Assembly (NCBI GenBank): GCA_965248635.1
Contig: OZ252114.1
Coordinates: 62,001 to 126,000 of the forward strand
Origin: CBDAPI01 sp965248635
Lineage (GTDB): Bacteria > Acidobacteriota > UBA6911 > RPQK01 > CBDAPI01
DNA length: 64,000 nt
Reading direction: 5' to 3'
Shown: one piece after another, positions 17,398-25,603 of the stretch
How positions within the stretch are numbered: position 1 is the stretch's first letter
Layout of the letters: each line of letters begins with the position of its first letter
Position numbers and translations under genes: made by a program
Notes under the pieces: model-generated
What the model saw: the letters and a program-made list of their open reading frames with translations, nothing else
Database searches by the model: none
Told to the model about the DNA's origin: nothing

Positions 17398-17451
17398 ATG
17401 TCTGTACGGGTTCGGTTCGCTCCCAGTCCCACCGGCCTTCAACGGTCATGA
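17398..17451 (+). pseudogene. gltX: gltX 5' stub: first codons of glutamyl-tRNA synthetase
   Basis: A 17-codon frame reads MSVRVRFAPSPTGLQRS and stops. The segment VRVRFAPSPTG is the highly conserved start of the bacterial glutamyl-tRNA synthetase, which normally continues with the HIGH-class motif (xLHxGG). Here the match ends directly after PTGL and the frame closes with a TGA that overlaps the ATG of rlmB (ATGA at 17448-17451). The remainder of gltX is absent. A functional gltX must exist elsewhere. The stub may survive because it supplies transcription and translational coupling for rlmB. Confidence 0.8.
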
Positions 17452-18158
17452 TTGTGGTGGGTATCCAGGCGGTCAACGAAGCGCTGAGATCTTCTCACGG
17501 CCGGGTCGAAAGAGTCTGGGTGATCAAGGGCGGAAGAGGAGGGCGCCTCCAGACTGTGATTGATCTGGCGCGCAGCCTGCAGATACCCGTGCAGTTCGAG
17601 GCCGCCCCGACAATCTCCCGACTTGGCAAGAGCGCCAAAGCGCGCAGGGTAGTGGCGCGACTGGGAGCGATCGGCACGGTACCCCTCGAAGAGGTGATGG
17701 ATTCGAATCTGCTGCTGCTCGCCGACGGTGTCGAAGACCCCCGCAATCTGGGAGCGCTGCTGCGTACAGCGGAGGCGACCGGCGCGGGCGGAGTCGTGAT
17801 TCCCGAGCGGAGGTCCTGCGGCCTCTCGTCAACGGTTGTGGAGACCAGTGCCGGTGCCGCCCTTCACCTCCCACTCGTTCGGGTGACCAATTCAGTCAAA
17901 GCCCTGGACAGGCTCAAAGAGGCCGGATTCTGGGTGCTGGGACTCGATCTGAAAGGAAAAGAGAACCTGGCCCAAATCGATCTCACCGAGCCTCTGGTTG
18001 TTGTCGTTGGGAGTGAGCATCGAGGCCTGCGCCCGGCGGTCCGAGGCGCCTGCGACTTTCTGGTGGCTCTTCCCATGCGGGGGCTGGTCCAGTCACTGAA
18101 CCTGTCAGTGGCGGCCGGGGTCGTGCTCTACCAGATTGTCTTTGCACGGTCCAAGTAG
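17448..18158 (+). CDS. rlmB: 23S rRNA (guanosine 2251-2'-O)-methyltransferase-type SpoU/TrmH protein
   Basis: The 236-residue protein has the SpoU substrate-binding N-terminal domain (IVVGIQAVNEALRSS through AKARRVVARLGAIG) and a knotted SPOUT catalytic domain. The three SpoU motifs are visible: LLLADGVEDPRNLGALLRTAEATGA, VVVVGSEHRGLRPAV, and LPMRGLVQSLNLSVAAGVVLY. It methylates a ribose in 23S rRNA; closely related TrmH-family proteins cannot be fully excluded. The start ATG overlaps the stop of the gltX stub, so translation is likely coupled to it. Confidence 0.88.
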   Translation: MIVVGIQAVNEALRSSHGRVERVWVIKGGRGGRLQTVIDLARSLQIPVQFEAAPTISRLGKSAKARRVVARLGAIGTVPLEEVMDSNLLLLADGVEDPRNLGALLRTAEATGAGGVVIPERRSCGLSSTVVETSAGAALHLPLVRVTNSVKALDRLKEAGFWVLGLDLKGKENLAQIDLTEPLVVVVGSEHRGLRPAVRGACDFLVALPMRGLVQSLNLSVAAGVVLYQIVFARSK

Positions 18159-18181
18159 GCGCTCGCTGGGGCTCGCACATT

Positions 18182-18278
18182 GTTGAAAGTTGAAGGTTTA
18201 AGGTTGCAAGTTCTCACGAACTTGGTGCTTTCCGGCTGCCCCATTCAACTTTCAACCTTCAACTTTCAACCTTCAACC
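18182..18278. repeat. 17-bp inverted repeat with 14-bp tandem units
   Basis: The left arm GTTGAAAGTTGAAGGTT (18182-18198) is perfectly complementary to 18254-18270. The right side also consists of two and a half tandem copies of TTCAACTTTCAACC (18244-18278). The loop is about 55 nt. It lies between the convergent rlmB and hydantoinase genes and might form a hairpin that ends transcription from both sides. A similar low-complexity string of CCAGTAACCAG follows it and recurs at 43187-43210. Confidence 0.8.
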
Positions 18279-18290
18279 AGTAACCAGCAA

Positions 18291-20294
18291 CTACCCCGCC
18301 TGGCGGGGTTCTACAATCAGATTAGCCCAGCCATCGACGCGGGCCTGGAAATCCGGGGGGATTAGTAACGTTGAGCTGTATTCGAGGACAATGGCGGGTC
18401 CCTGAATTTGGTTTCCGGGTCGCAGTTTCTTGCGGACGTAAAAACGGGTTGGACTCGAGGCTCCTTCCAGGCCAACTCGCCTTTCTTGAAGTAAAGCCTC
18501 CATGGGAGGCGTTTTGCCCTGCAGTTTCTGGCTGACAAAATCGATTGCCGGAAACTGGCCCCGGCCCGACACACGCAGGGTGACAATCTCAACCGGCAGC
18601 TCCGGACTCGAATATCCGTACTGCTGGAGGTGAGCCTGATGGAAGCTCGCCTTGAAGTCATTCTCGAACGCGACGTTGAGCTCAAAAGACTGGCCGGGAT
18701 AGCGGACATCGATCGAACGTTGCACTCTAATCGTCTCCCGCTTGAATCCCTCTTGCTCGAGGTCTTCCAGAATGCCCTTTGCCAGCTGCTCAAAGGTCGA
18801 TTCGACGCGCTGCTCGATGTCGGCGTCATCAGAGTTCGCCAGAATCGTGACGGAGGCGTCGCGCCGAATGTCACTTTGGACGGTACCCTGAGCCGAAACG
18901 GTTCCCGGGTTGAGGGGCACCACGATCCGCGGGATCAAAAGGGACCGCGCCAGGTCACACACATGTAGCCCGCCCGCCCCTCCAAAGCTGACCAGCGTGA
19001 AGTCGCGAGTATCATAGCCTTTTTCGAGTGAGGCAACTCGGATCGCACGTTCCATTTGAGCACCCACGATCGACCGGATACCGAGCGCCACGGCCTGTGG
19101 GCTCCAGTCGGTATCAGAGCCTTCTGTGAGCTGCCCGGCCAGCCCTTCCAGCCCGGCTTCCAGCCGGTCCGGCTGGAGAGAAACCTCTCCTCCCAGAAAC
19201 CAGTCAGGGTCCAGGAGTCCCAGGTAGAGGTTGGCGTCCGTGACGGTAATCTGTTCCCCGATTCCATAGCACATGGGCCCCGGGTGGGCACCTGCACTTT
19301 CCGGACCGACTTTGAGGACTCCGCCGCTGTCGACAGAGGCAATCGACCCTCCGCCGGCACCCACCGAGATGATGTCGATCATCTGAATGGGGACAGGCCA
19401 GCCGGCAATCGCCGCTTCTCTGGTTGTAGTAATGCGGCCAGCGCAGAGGCAGACGTCGGTGGAGGTTCCGCCCATGTCGAAAGTGATGACGTTTTCAAAG
19501 CCGGCTCGCCTGGCCACGTCGAAAGCGCCCACCACTCCGGCAGCCGGTCCTGAAAGGATGGTTCGGATCGGCTCCTCGACGGCTCTTTCAGCCGATATCG
19601 TCCCTCCGTTGGACTGCATCAGGGTGAGTTTCTTGCCCTCCAGCACCTCGCTGCCTCTCAGCTTATTCAGATAGGAAGAGATGACTGTCGAGAGATAGGC
19701 GTTGATGACCGTAGCCGAGGTCCTCTCGAATTCCCGAAACTCCGGCAGGACCCTGTGGGAGAGCGAAACAGGCTTGGACGTTGCCTTCAGAGCCTCTGCG
19801 ATCCGCAACTCCGGCGTTGGGTTCAGGTAGCTGTAGAGCAGCACAACTGCAATTGCCTCGGGATCGATCTGCTCGACCTTGCTTCGAATCCAGTCTAGAC
19901 TCTTCTCCTCCAGAGTGATGAGATCTCGACCGCTCCAGGAAGTTCTCTCCTTCACCCCAACCCGGTCGCTGGGGCTCACCGGAGAGTCCGGTCGAGAACC
20001 ACTCAGGCTGTAGAGTTGCGGCCGGTTTTGCCGTCCGATCTCGATGATGTCTTCAAAGCCCTGATTGGTGAGCAAAAGAGTCCGGGCTCCCTTTCGCTCC
20101 AGCAGGGCATTCGTACCCACTGTGGTGCCATGCTGAACCAGATCATGTGCTCCCTTGATTCGGTGGAGACCCTCGATAATAGCCTGGGCCGGTCGCTGTG
20201 GTGTGGACGGCATCTTGAAAACGGAGATCTCAGCCCCTTCGACGACCACGAAATCGGTAAAGGTCCCGCCGGTGTCGATTCCGATACGAAGCAT
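18291..20294 (-). CDS. hydantoinase/oxoprolinase family protein (HyuA type)
   Basis: The 667-residue protein begins MLRIGIDTGGTFTDFVVVEG, the ATP-binding start of the ASKHA fold shared by N-methylhydantoinase A and 5-oxoprolinase. VQHGTTVGTNALLERKG, ITFDMGGTSTDVCL and SFGGAGGLHVCDLAR are further family signatures. It would hydrolyse a hydantoin, oxoproline or acetone-type substrate with ATP, normally together with HyuB. No hyuB follows within the window, so the substrate cannot be assigned. I chose the ATG at 20294 over one at 20318, because homologues start at the LRIGIDTGG strand. Confidence 0.88.
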   Translation of the reverse strand: MLRIGIDTGGTFTDFVVVEGAEISVFKMPSTPQRPAQAIIEGLHRIKGAHDLVQHGTTVGTNALLERKGARTLLLTNQGFEDIIEIGRQNRPQLYSLSGSRPDSPVSPSDRVGVKERTSWSGRDLITLEEKSLDWIRSKVEQIDPEAIAVVLLYSYLNPTPELRIAEALKATSKPVSLSHRVLPEFREFERTSATVINAYLSTVISSYLNKLRGSEVLEGKKLTLMQSNGGTISAERAVEEPIRTILSGPAAGVVGAFDVARRAGFENVITFDMGGTSTDVCLCAGRITTTREAAIAGWPVPIQMIDIISVGAGGGSIASVDSGGVLKVGPESAGAHPGPMCYGIGEQITVTDANLYLGLLDPDWFLGGEVSLQPDRLEAGLEGLAGQLTEGSDTDWSPQAVALGIRSIVGAQMERAIRVASLEKGYDTRDFTLVSFGGAGGLHVCDLARSLLIPRIVVPLNPGTVSAQGTVQSDIRRDASVTILANSDDADIEQRVESTFEQLAKGILEDLEQEGFKRETIRVQRSIDVRYPGQSFELNVAFENDFKASFHQAHLQQYGYSSPELPVEIVTLRVSGRGQFPAIDFVSQKLQGKTPPMEALLQERRVGLEGASSPTRFYVRKKLRPGNQIQGPAIVLEYSSTLLIPPDFQARVDGWANLIVEPRQAG

Positions 20295-20581
20295 AGGTGC
20301 CCTCTTCTTTCGCCACATCAGGAATTGCTGTCCTGCTGTCCTGGTTGACTGCAGCCTTCCTCTTATTACCTGCGCCTGGGAGCGAGGTAACCCAGAAGCC
20401 CTTGTCCCTGGGGACCAAGATCGGTCCGTTCGGTCAGATCGGTCAAATCCACCTGAAGAAATAGCATTGCTGCAGGGGCCTAACCATCAGAATGCTAAAA
20501 TACACGACCGATCAGAGTCCTAGCAACATGTCTTGAAGTAATCGGTTCCAGATGTTCGCCGATGATAAACCGAATTGAAAG

Positions 20582-22813
20582 ATGCTTCAGAAAAAGCTGC
20601 GCCAAAAAATCTACTGGACCGCCGCCGGCCTGGCGATCCTGGTGCTCTCGTTTCTCGTCAGCGTTACCTTCCTGAACCCAAGTTCGGTAGGCAACACAGA
20701 TTTCGTCGAGAACATTAATCTCTGGGCCTTTATCTGGGCGGTCAACTTCGTCCTCTTTCTGATTCTTTGTTTCATTCTTGCTCGCGATCTGATCAAGCTC
20801 TATTTCGAGCACCCTTCAGAGGAACTGGGCAAGCGCATCAAGAGTAAACTCATCACAACGTTTACTCTTTTCTCGCTGTTTCCGGCTGTGCTCATGTCTT
20901 TTCTGGCTTTTGGCCTGATCAACAGCAATCTCCGGCTCTGGTTTACTTCTCCCTCAGAGCAGCTCCTGGAGTCTGCTGAAGATGTAATCGCCACCTTTTA
21001 CGAACAAAACCGTCGACTGGTGTTCCAGTCCCTGCGGCAACTACTCGACGAGGTTGACCCCGAGAAGCTGCTCTCGGAGGGTAGTTTCGCGGAGAATCAG
21101 TTGCCCCTCATTTTCGAGGGACTGGCGATTTACACGTCGGACAGGGAGCAGGTTTGGTCGCTGGGGTGGCGAGAGGAGGATGTCGCGGAGGCCCTTGATC
21201 AGGCTCTTTCCGGGGAACAGGTCTACCGACACCGGCGGGGCAACGAGCTGAATCGGGCAGACATCGATCTGGTGCTCGCTGCCAGCCCCATCCGGGACTC
21301 CACAGGAGGGATCAGCGGGGTCCTCCTGGCCCAGCACGTCGTCCCCAGCAGTGTCGAATTCAATGCCCTGGAAGCGCTCAAGGCTCGTGGAAGGTTCAAC
21401 GAGCTCAAGGGCTCACAGCGCCAGATTCGGGTCAACTACATTCTGATTCTTGCCGTCACGACCCTTGCTGTGATTTTCGGCTTCGTCTGGCTGGGCACCT
21501 ACATTGCCCGCAAGATTACGGTTCCGCTGGAAGCTCTGGCTAGGGGTGCCCATCAGCTGTCGGAAGGCAACCTCGACTACCGAGTCAACGTGGCTGCAGT
21601 CGACGAACTGGGGGTCTTGGTGGATTCCTTCAACCGGATGGCCACCGAGATCAGGGACAGCCGGCGCGAGCTCGAAAGCGCCAACGAAGAGCTGCTTCAG
21701 ACCAACATGGAGCTGGCGGAGGGTCGATATTACATTGAGCGGATTCTTCAGAATATCGGCACCGGAGTGATGAGTGTCGATCACAATGACATTGTGAGAA
21801 CCGTCAACCAGGCCGCCCTGCGCATTCTAAAATCGGGCCGGGAAGAGATTGTCGGCCAACCCCTCCGCAAGGTCGGAGGCGAGAGCATGTACGAGCAGTT
21901 TGCCGAAATGAAGAAAAGGGCCAGGCTCTACGACTCCTATCGCCGCGAGATCCTGCTCAGTCGGGAAGACCAGCAGGTCTACATCGCGGCCACAGTCACG
22001 GCCAACCCTCAAACGACCGGGGGCGGCGAGGAATTCCTGGTTGTCCTTGATGAACTCACCGAGTTGATTCGAGCGGAGAAGTTTGCTGCCTGGCAGGAAG
22101 TCGCCCGGCGACTGGCTCACGAGATCAAGAATCCTCTGACTCCGATCCAACTCTCCACGGAACGCGTCAAGAGTCGATTCGAGCAGTTGGACCATGCCAG
22201 TCCAGAAGCAGTGGGTGAGTTTGGCCGGATCTTGCGAGACGCCTTGAAGATCATCAGTGCTGAGGCGCACGCGTTGAAACTGCTGGTTCAGGAATTCTCG
22301 AGATTTGCAAGACTCCCCATCAGCAAGCCGACCGAGACCGGGCTGCACGATCTGATTGAGCAGACCCTGGAACTGTACGACGGTTCACTCCAGCCGGTTT
22401 GCATCGAAAGGAACTTCGACCCCGAAATTAACACCGTCATGCTCGATCCTGAACAGATGAGACGGGTGTTTGTCAATTTGATGGACAATGCTCTGGATGC
22501 TCTTGCCGATTGCGATTACGACCGGGCGATCACCATCACGACTCGGCCCAATCCTCTGAATGAGTCCGTTACCATCGAGTTCACCGACAACGGTTCCGGA
22601 ATCGCACCGGAGGATTACGATAATCTCTTTTTCCCGTACTTCTCGAAAAAGACAAAAGGGACAGGTCTCGGACTGGCCATCGTTCAACAGATCGTGAACG
22701 ACCATCATGGTTATGTTCGAGCCGAGCCGAATCACCCCAGTGGCATGAGATTTCGAATTGAAATCCCCCGCTATCAGCACTCTTCGGAAGAGGAAGCGAG
22801 GGACGTTTCGTGA
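20582..22813 (+). CDS. ntrY: sensor histidine kinase, NtrY type
   Basis: The 743-residue protein has several N-terminal helices (about 14-34, 50-70, 92-112), an extracytoplasmic sensor region, a helix near 282-305 (ILILAVTTLAVIFGFVWLGTY), then HAMP (VPLEALARGAHQLSEGNLDY), a PAS domain (about 385-490), HisKA with RRLAHEIKNPLTPIQLS, and HATPase with NLMDNALDAL, DNGSGI, FFPYFSKK and GTGLGLAI. This layout is that of NtrY. It shares a GTGA overlap with the NtrX-type regulator. The signal and target are unknown; nitrogen control is only the named precedent. Confidence 0.9.
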   Translation: MLQKKLRQKIYWTAAGLAILVLSFLVSVTFLNPSSVGNTDFVENINLWAFIWAVNFVLFLILCFILARDLIKLYFEHPSEELGKRIKSKLITTFTLFSLFPAVLMSFLAFGLINSNLRLWFTSPSEQLLESAEDVIATFYEQNRRLVFQSLRQLLDEVDPEKLLSEGSFAENQLPLIFEGLAIYTSDREQVWSLGWREEDVAEALDQALSGEQVYRHRRGNELNRADIDLVLAASPIRDSTGGISGVLLAQHVVPSSVEFNALEALKARGRFNELKGSQRQIRVNYILILAVTTLAVIFGFVWLGTYIARKITVPLEALARGAHQLSEGNLDYRVNVAAVDELGVLVDSFNRMATEIRDSRRELESANEELLQTNMELAEGRYYIERILQNIGTGVMSVDHNDIVRTVNQAALRILKSGREEIVGQPLRKVGGESMYEQFAEMKKRARLYDSYRREILLSREDQQVYIAATVTANPQTTGGGEEFLVVLDELTELIRAEKFAAWQEVARRLAHEIKNPLTPIQLSTERVKSRFEQLDHASPEAVGEFGRILRDALKIISAEAHALKLLVQEFSRFARLPISKPTETGLHDLIEQTLELYDGSLQPVCIERNFDPEINTVMLDPEQMRRVFVNLMDNALDALADCDYDRAITITTRPNPLNESVTIEFTDNGSGIAPEDYDNLFFPYFSKKTKGTGLGLAIVQQIVNDHHGYVRAEPNHPSGMRFRIEIPRYQHSSEEEARDVS

Positions 22814-24162
22814 AAGGCAGGGTGCTCATCGTCGACGACGAGGTGAACGTTCAGCGCTCGTTGCGGGGAGTCCTGGAGGATTCAGGGTACGAGGTCCAGA
22901 CATTGGGCAGCGGGGAAGAGTGCATCGATGTGCTGGATGGGACGACGGTCGATGTCGTACTCCTGGATGTCTGGCTTCCCGGTAGAGATGGCCTGGAGGT
23001 GCTGGAGGAAATCAAGGTCAGAAGGCCGCACCAGTATGTCATCATGATTTCCGGTCACGGAACCATTGGCACCGCTGTCAAGGCAACCAAGCTGGGAGCG
23101 TTTGACTTCATAGAGAAACCGCTTTCTTCGGAGAAGATCCTGCTGGTCCTGGAACACGCTCTGAAACAGCAACAGCTGGAAGCTGCCAATCAGAACCTGC
23201 GGGATCTGCTCGGACGTGAGCCCGTCATGATCGGCACCTCGGTCCCCATGCAGGCTCTGCGTCAGCAGATTCGCTTTGCGGCTCCTACTGAAGCGCGGGT
23301 GCTCATTTACGGGGAGAACGGCACGGGGAAAGAGCTGGTGTCGCGGCTTCTTCATCTGGGCAGCAACCGGCGCCATCAGCCCTTCGAAGACGTCAACTGT
23401 GCTGCCATTCCGGACGATCTTATTGAGAGCGAACTCTTTGGCTATGAAAAAGGCGCGTTTACCGGAGCGACGGAGAGTCGAAAAGGCAAACTCGAGCTCG
23501 CCCACCAGGGAACACTGTTCCTTGACGAGGTCGGGGACATGAGTTTGAAGACCCAGGCCAAGGTGCTGCGCGTGCTGGATGAGCTGCGTTTCCGCCCCAT
23601 CGGCAGTGACGGCGCCGTCGAGGTGGATGTGAGGGTCATCGCCGCTACCAACAAGAACTTGGAGCAGGAGATTTCGGAAGGCCGTTTCCGTGAGGATCTT
23701 TTTTTTCGCCTCAACGTCATCCCTTTCGAAGTTCCCCCCCTACGCGAGCGCAGGGAAGATGTCGGAGCCCTGGCCAAGTATTTTCTAGAACATTTTTGCA
23801 GGCGTAATGGAAGACGTCCGAAGAGCTTGTCGTCCGCAGTCCTGGAAAGCCTCGAAGAGTATCGTTGGCCCGGCAACGTGAGAGAATTGAAGAACGTCAT
23901 CGAGCGAATCGTGATCATGGAACCCGCTGCTGAGGAAGTCCAGATAGTACATCTGCCCCAGATGATTCTTCAAAGCAAAGGCCCGGCTCACTCGGAGTCT
24001 TCCAACTGGCAGGTCGCCAGGGCCGAGTTCGAGAAAGACTTTCTGGAGGCCAGGCTCCGGGAGCACGGCTGGAACATCTCGAGAACAGCGGCCGCCATCG
24101 GGATGGAAAGAACCTATCTTCACCGGAAGCTGAAGGCACACAAGATCAAGGTTCGCTCATGA
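22810..24162 (+). CDS. ntrX: sigma54-dependent response regulator, NtrX type
   Basis: The 450-residue protein starts with a GTG that overlaps the ntrY stop. A receiver domain with VLLDVWLPGRDG leads to an AAA+ domain with GENGTGKE, the GAFTGA loop in GYEKGAFTGATESRKG, LFLDEVGDM and WPGNVREL, and a Fis-type helix-turn-helix (WNISRTAAAIGMERTYLHRK). It is phosphorylated by the adjacent kinase and activates RpoN promoters. NtrX proteins often lack one GAFTGA residue, but here the motif is intact, so direct sigma54 activation is expected. Confidence 0.92.
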   Translation: MKGRVLIVDDEVNVQRSLRGVLEDSGYEVQTLGSGEECIDVLDGTTVDVVLLDVWLPGRDGLEVLEEIKVRRPHQYVIMISGHGTIGTAVKATKLGAFDFIEKPLSSEKILLVLEHALKQQQLEAANQNLRDLLGREPVMIGTSVPMQALRQQIRFAAPTEARVLIYGENGTGKELVSRLLHLGSNRRHQPFEDVNCAAIPDDLIESELFGYEKGAFTGATESRKGKLELAHQGTLFLDEVGDMSLKTQAKVLRVLDELRFRPIGSDGAVEVDVRVIAATNKNLEQEISEGRFREDLFFRLNVIPFEVPPLRERREDVGALAKYFLEHFCRRNGRRPKSLSSAVLESLEEYRWPGNVRELKNVIERIVIMEPAAEEVQIVHLPQMILQSKGPAHSESSNWQVARAEFEKDFLEARLREHGWNISRTAAAIGMERTYLHRKLKAHKIKVRS

Positions 24163-25061
24163 AGGAGCACATCGAGACCTTTCTCGACTATCTGCGCTAT
24201 GAGAAGAACTACTCTGCTCACACTTTGAAGAGCTACGGACGTGACCTGGAAGAGTTCATCAGGTATCTGGGGGCCGGAACAGGCAGCAGGATTGCATTAG
24301 AGGCCCTGGATCACATTACGATTCGTGATTTCCTGGGTCACCTGGTGGGGAAAGGAAACGGCAAGCGCTCGGTGGCGCGAAAACTGGCCAGCATTCGTTC
24401 CTTTTTTCGTTTTCTGCATCGGCGCGGCGAGTTGGAGTCGAATCCGGCGCAACTTGTAGCCACTCCAAGACAACCCGTTCGCACTCCTCAGGTCCTCACG
24501 ATCAGGCAGATGGAAGAGCTTCTCTCATTACCCGACCTGAGCAGCGATGGAGGACAGCGGGATCGGGCGATCCTGGAGGTGCTTTATGGGACTGGCGTAC
24601 GGGTCGGCGAACTTGTCAGCCTCAACCTGGGGAGCCTGGCGCCGGAGGAAGGGCTGCTGAGAGTCCGCGGCAAGGGACGAAAGGAGAGACTTGTACCCTT
24701 CGGTCGTCCGGCGTCCGAGGCTTTACGCGAATACCTGCCGACTCGCAACAGAATCGTCCGAGCACAGCGGTCTACCCGTCTGACAGAGGCCCTCTTCGTG
24801 AATCTGAGGGGAGGTCGCTTGAGCGCCCGTTCCGTGCAGCGAATCCTGGAGAGTTATGTTCAACGGTGCTCTTCGGCCATGTCGGCTCATCCCCACTTGC
24901 TGCGTCACACCTTCGCGACACATCTTCTCAGCAACGGGGCCGACCTGAGGAGTATCCAGGAACTACTGGGCCACGAAAGCCTCTCCACAACCCAGAAGTA
25001 CACACATCTATCGGTGGATGAGCTAGTGCGTATTTACCGCTCCTCCCACCCCAAGGCCTAG
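24159..25061 (+). CDS. tyrosine recombinase, XerC/XerD type
   Basis: The 300-residue protein has an N-terminal SAM-like DNA-binding domain (FLDYLRYEKNYSAHTLKSYGRDL) and a catalytic domain with the R (GTGVRVGELVSL), H-x-x-R (HLLRHTFATHL), H (LGHESLS) and nucleophile Y (TTQKYTHLS) residues of the family. Length fits the Xer proteins that resolve chromosome dimers at dif. It is coupled to the NtrX-type regulator by an ATGA overlap, which is unusual for Xer. No dif site was sought computationally. XerC and XerD cannot be told apart here. Confidence 0.9.
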   Translation: MKEHIETFLDYLRYEKNYSAHTLKSYGRDLEEFIRYLGAGTGSRIALEALDHITIRDFLGHLVGKGNGKRSVARKLASIRSFFRFLHRRGELESNPAQLVATPRQPVRTPQVLTIRQMEELLSLPDLSSDGGQRDRAILEVLYGTGVRVGELVSLNLGSLAPEEGLLRVRGKGRKERLVPFGRPASEALREYLPTRNRIVRAQRSTRLTEALFVNLRGGRLSARSVQRILESYVQRCSSAMSAHPHLLRHTFATHLLSNGADLRSIQELLGHESLSTTQKYTHLSVDELVRIYRSSHPKA

Positions 25062-25090
25062 TGCATTAGCAGTCCGCTGAGAAGGCGACG

Positions 25091-25120
25091 TTTACAAACC
25101 CCTTGAGTTTTTGCTACATT
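25091..25120 (+). promoter_or_regulatory. sigma70-type promoter of rpsO
   Basis: TTTACA (25091-25096) and TACATT (25115-25120) are separated by 18 nt and lie 32 nt before the rpsO ATG at 25152. Confidence 0.5.
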
Positions 25121-25151
25121 GCCGCCTTGGTATGAAGTAACCAAACAGAAT

Positions 25152-25421
25152 ATGCCTTTAACGAGAGAAGAAAAATACAATATTATAAATAGCTATCAGC
25201 TACACGGCTCGGACACGGGATCCCCTGAAGTGCAGGTCGCCATACTTAGCGAGCGAATCAGCTATCTGACCGACCACCTGAAAAGTCACAAGCATGACCA
25301 CCATTCCAGACGTGGTCTGCTCAAAATGGTAGGCCAGCGCCGTCGACTACTCGACTATCTGAAAGGCAAAGATTTTGCTCGCTACAAGGAATTGATCGGC
25401 CGCTTGGGGCTCCGTAAATAA
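25152..25421 (+). CDS. rpsO: 30S ribosomal protein S15
   Basis: The 89-residue protein starts at the ATG at 25152 (MPLTREEKYNIINSYQLHGS); the frame is open further upstream but that part is not S15-like. HGSDTGSPEVQVAILSERI, LKSHKHDHHSRRGLLKMVGQRRRLLDYL and the C-terminal LGLRK are the standard S15 sequence. It binds 16S rRNA early in assembly of the small subunit. The gene is followed after 182 nt by pnp, the usual bacterial rpsO-pnp arrangement. Confidence 0.97.
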   Translation: MPLTREEKYNIINSYQLHGSDTGSPEVQVAILSERISYLTDHLKSHKHDHHSRRGLLKMVGQRRRLLDYLKGKDFARYKELIGRLGLRK

Positions 25422-25603
25422 GAATCACTCCACTCCCCAGGGTTGTCCGACCCGAACGAGCCTTTCCGGGTTCTTCACAGAGAGTCTGATCGCCGATCGG
25501 TTGCTGCTGAGCGGCAGGTAACATTTCACAACCGGTCTTCGGGCAGCGTAGTTGCAGGAACGAGCGGGACTGATCCCCTCAGAAAAGTACGGAACGAATC
25601 AAC

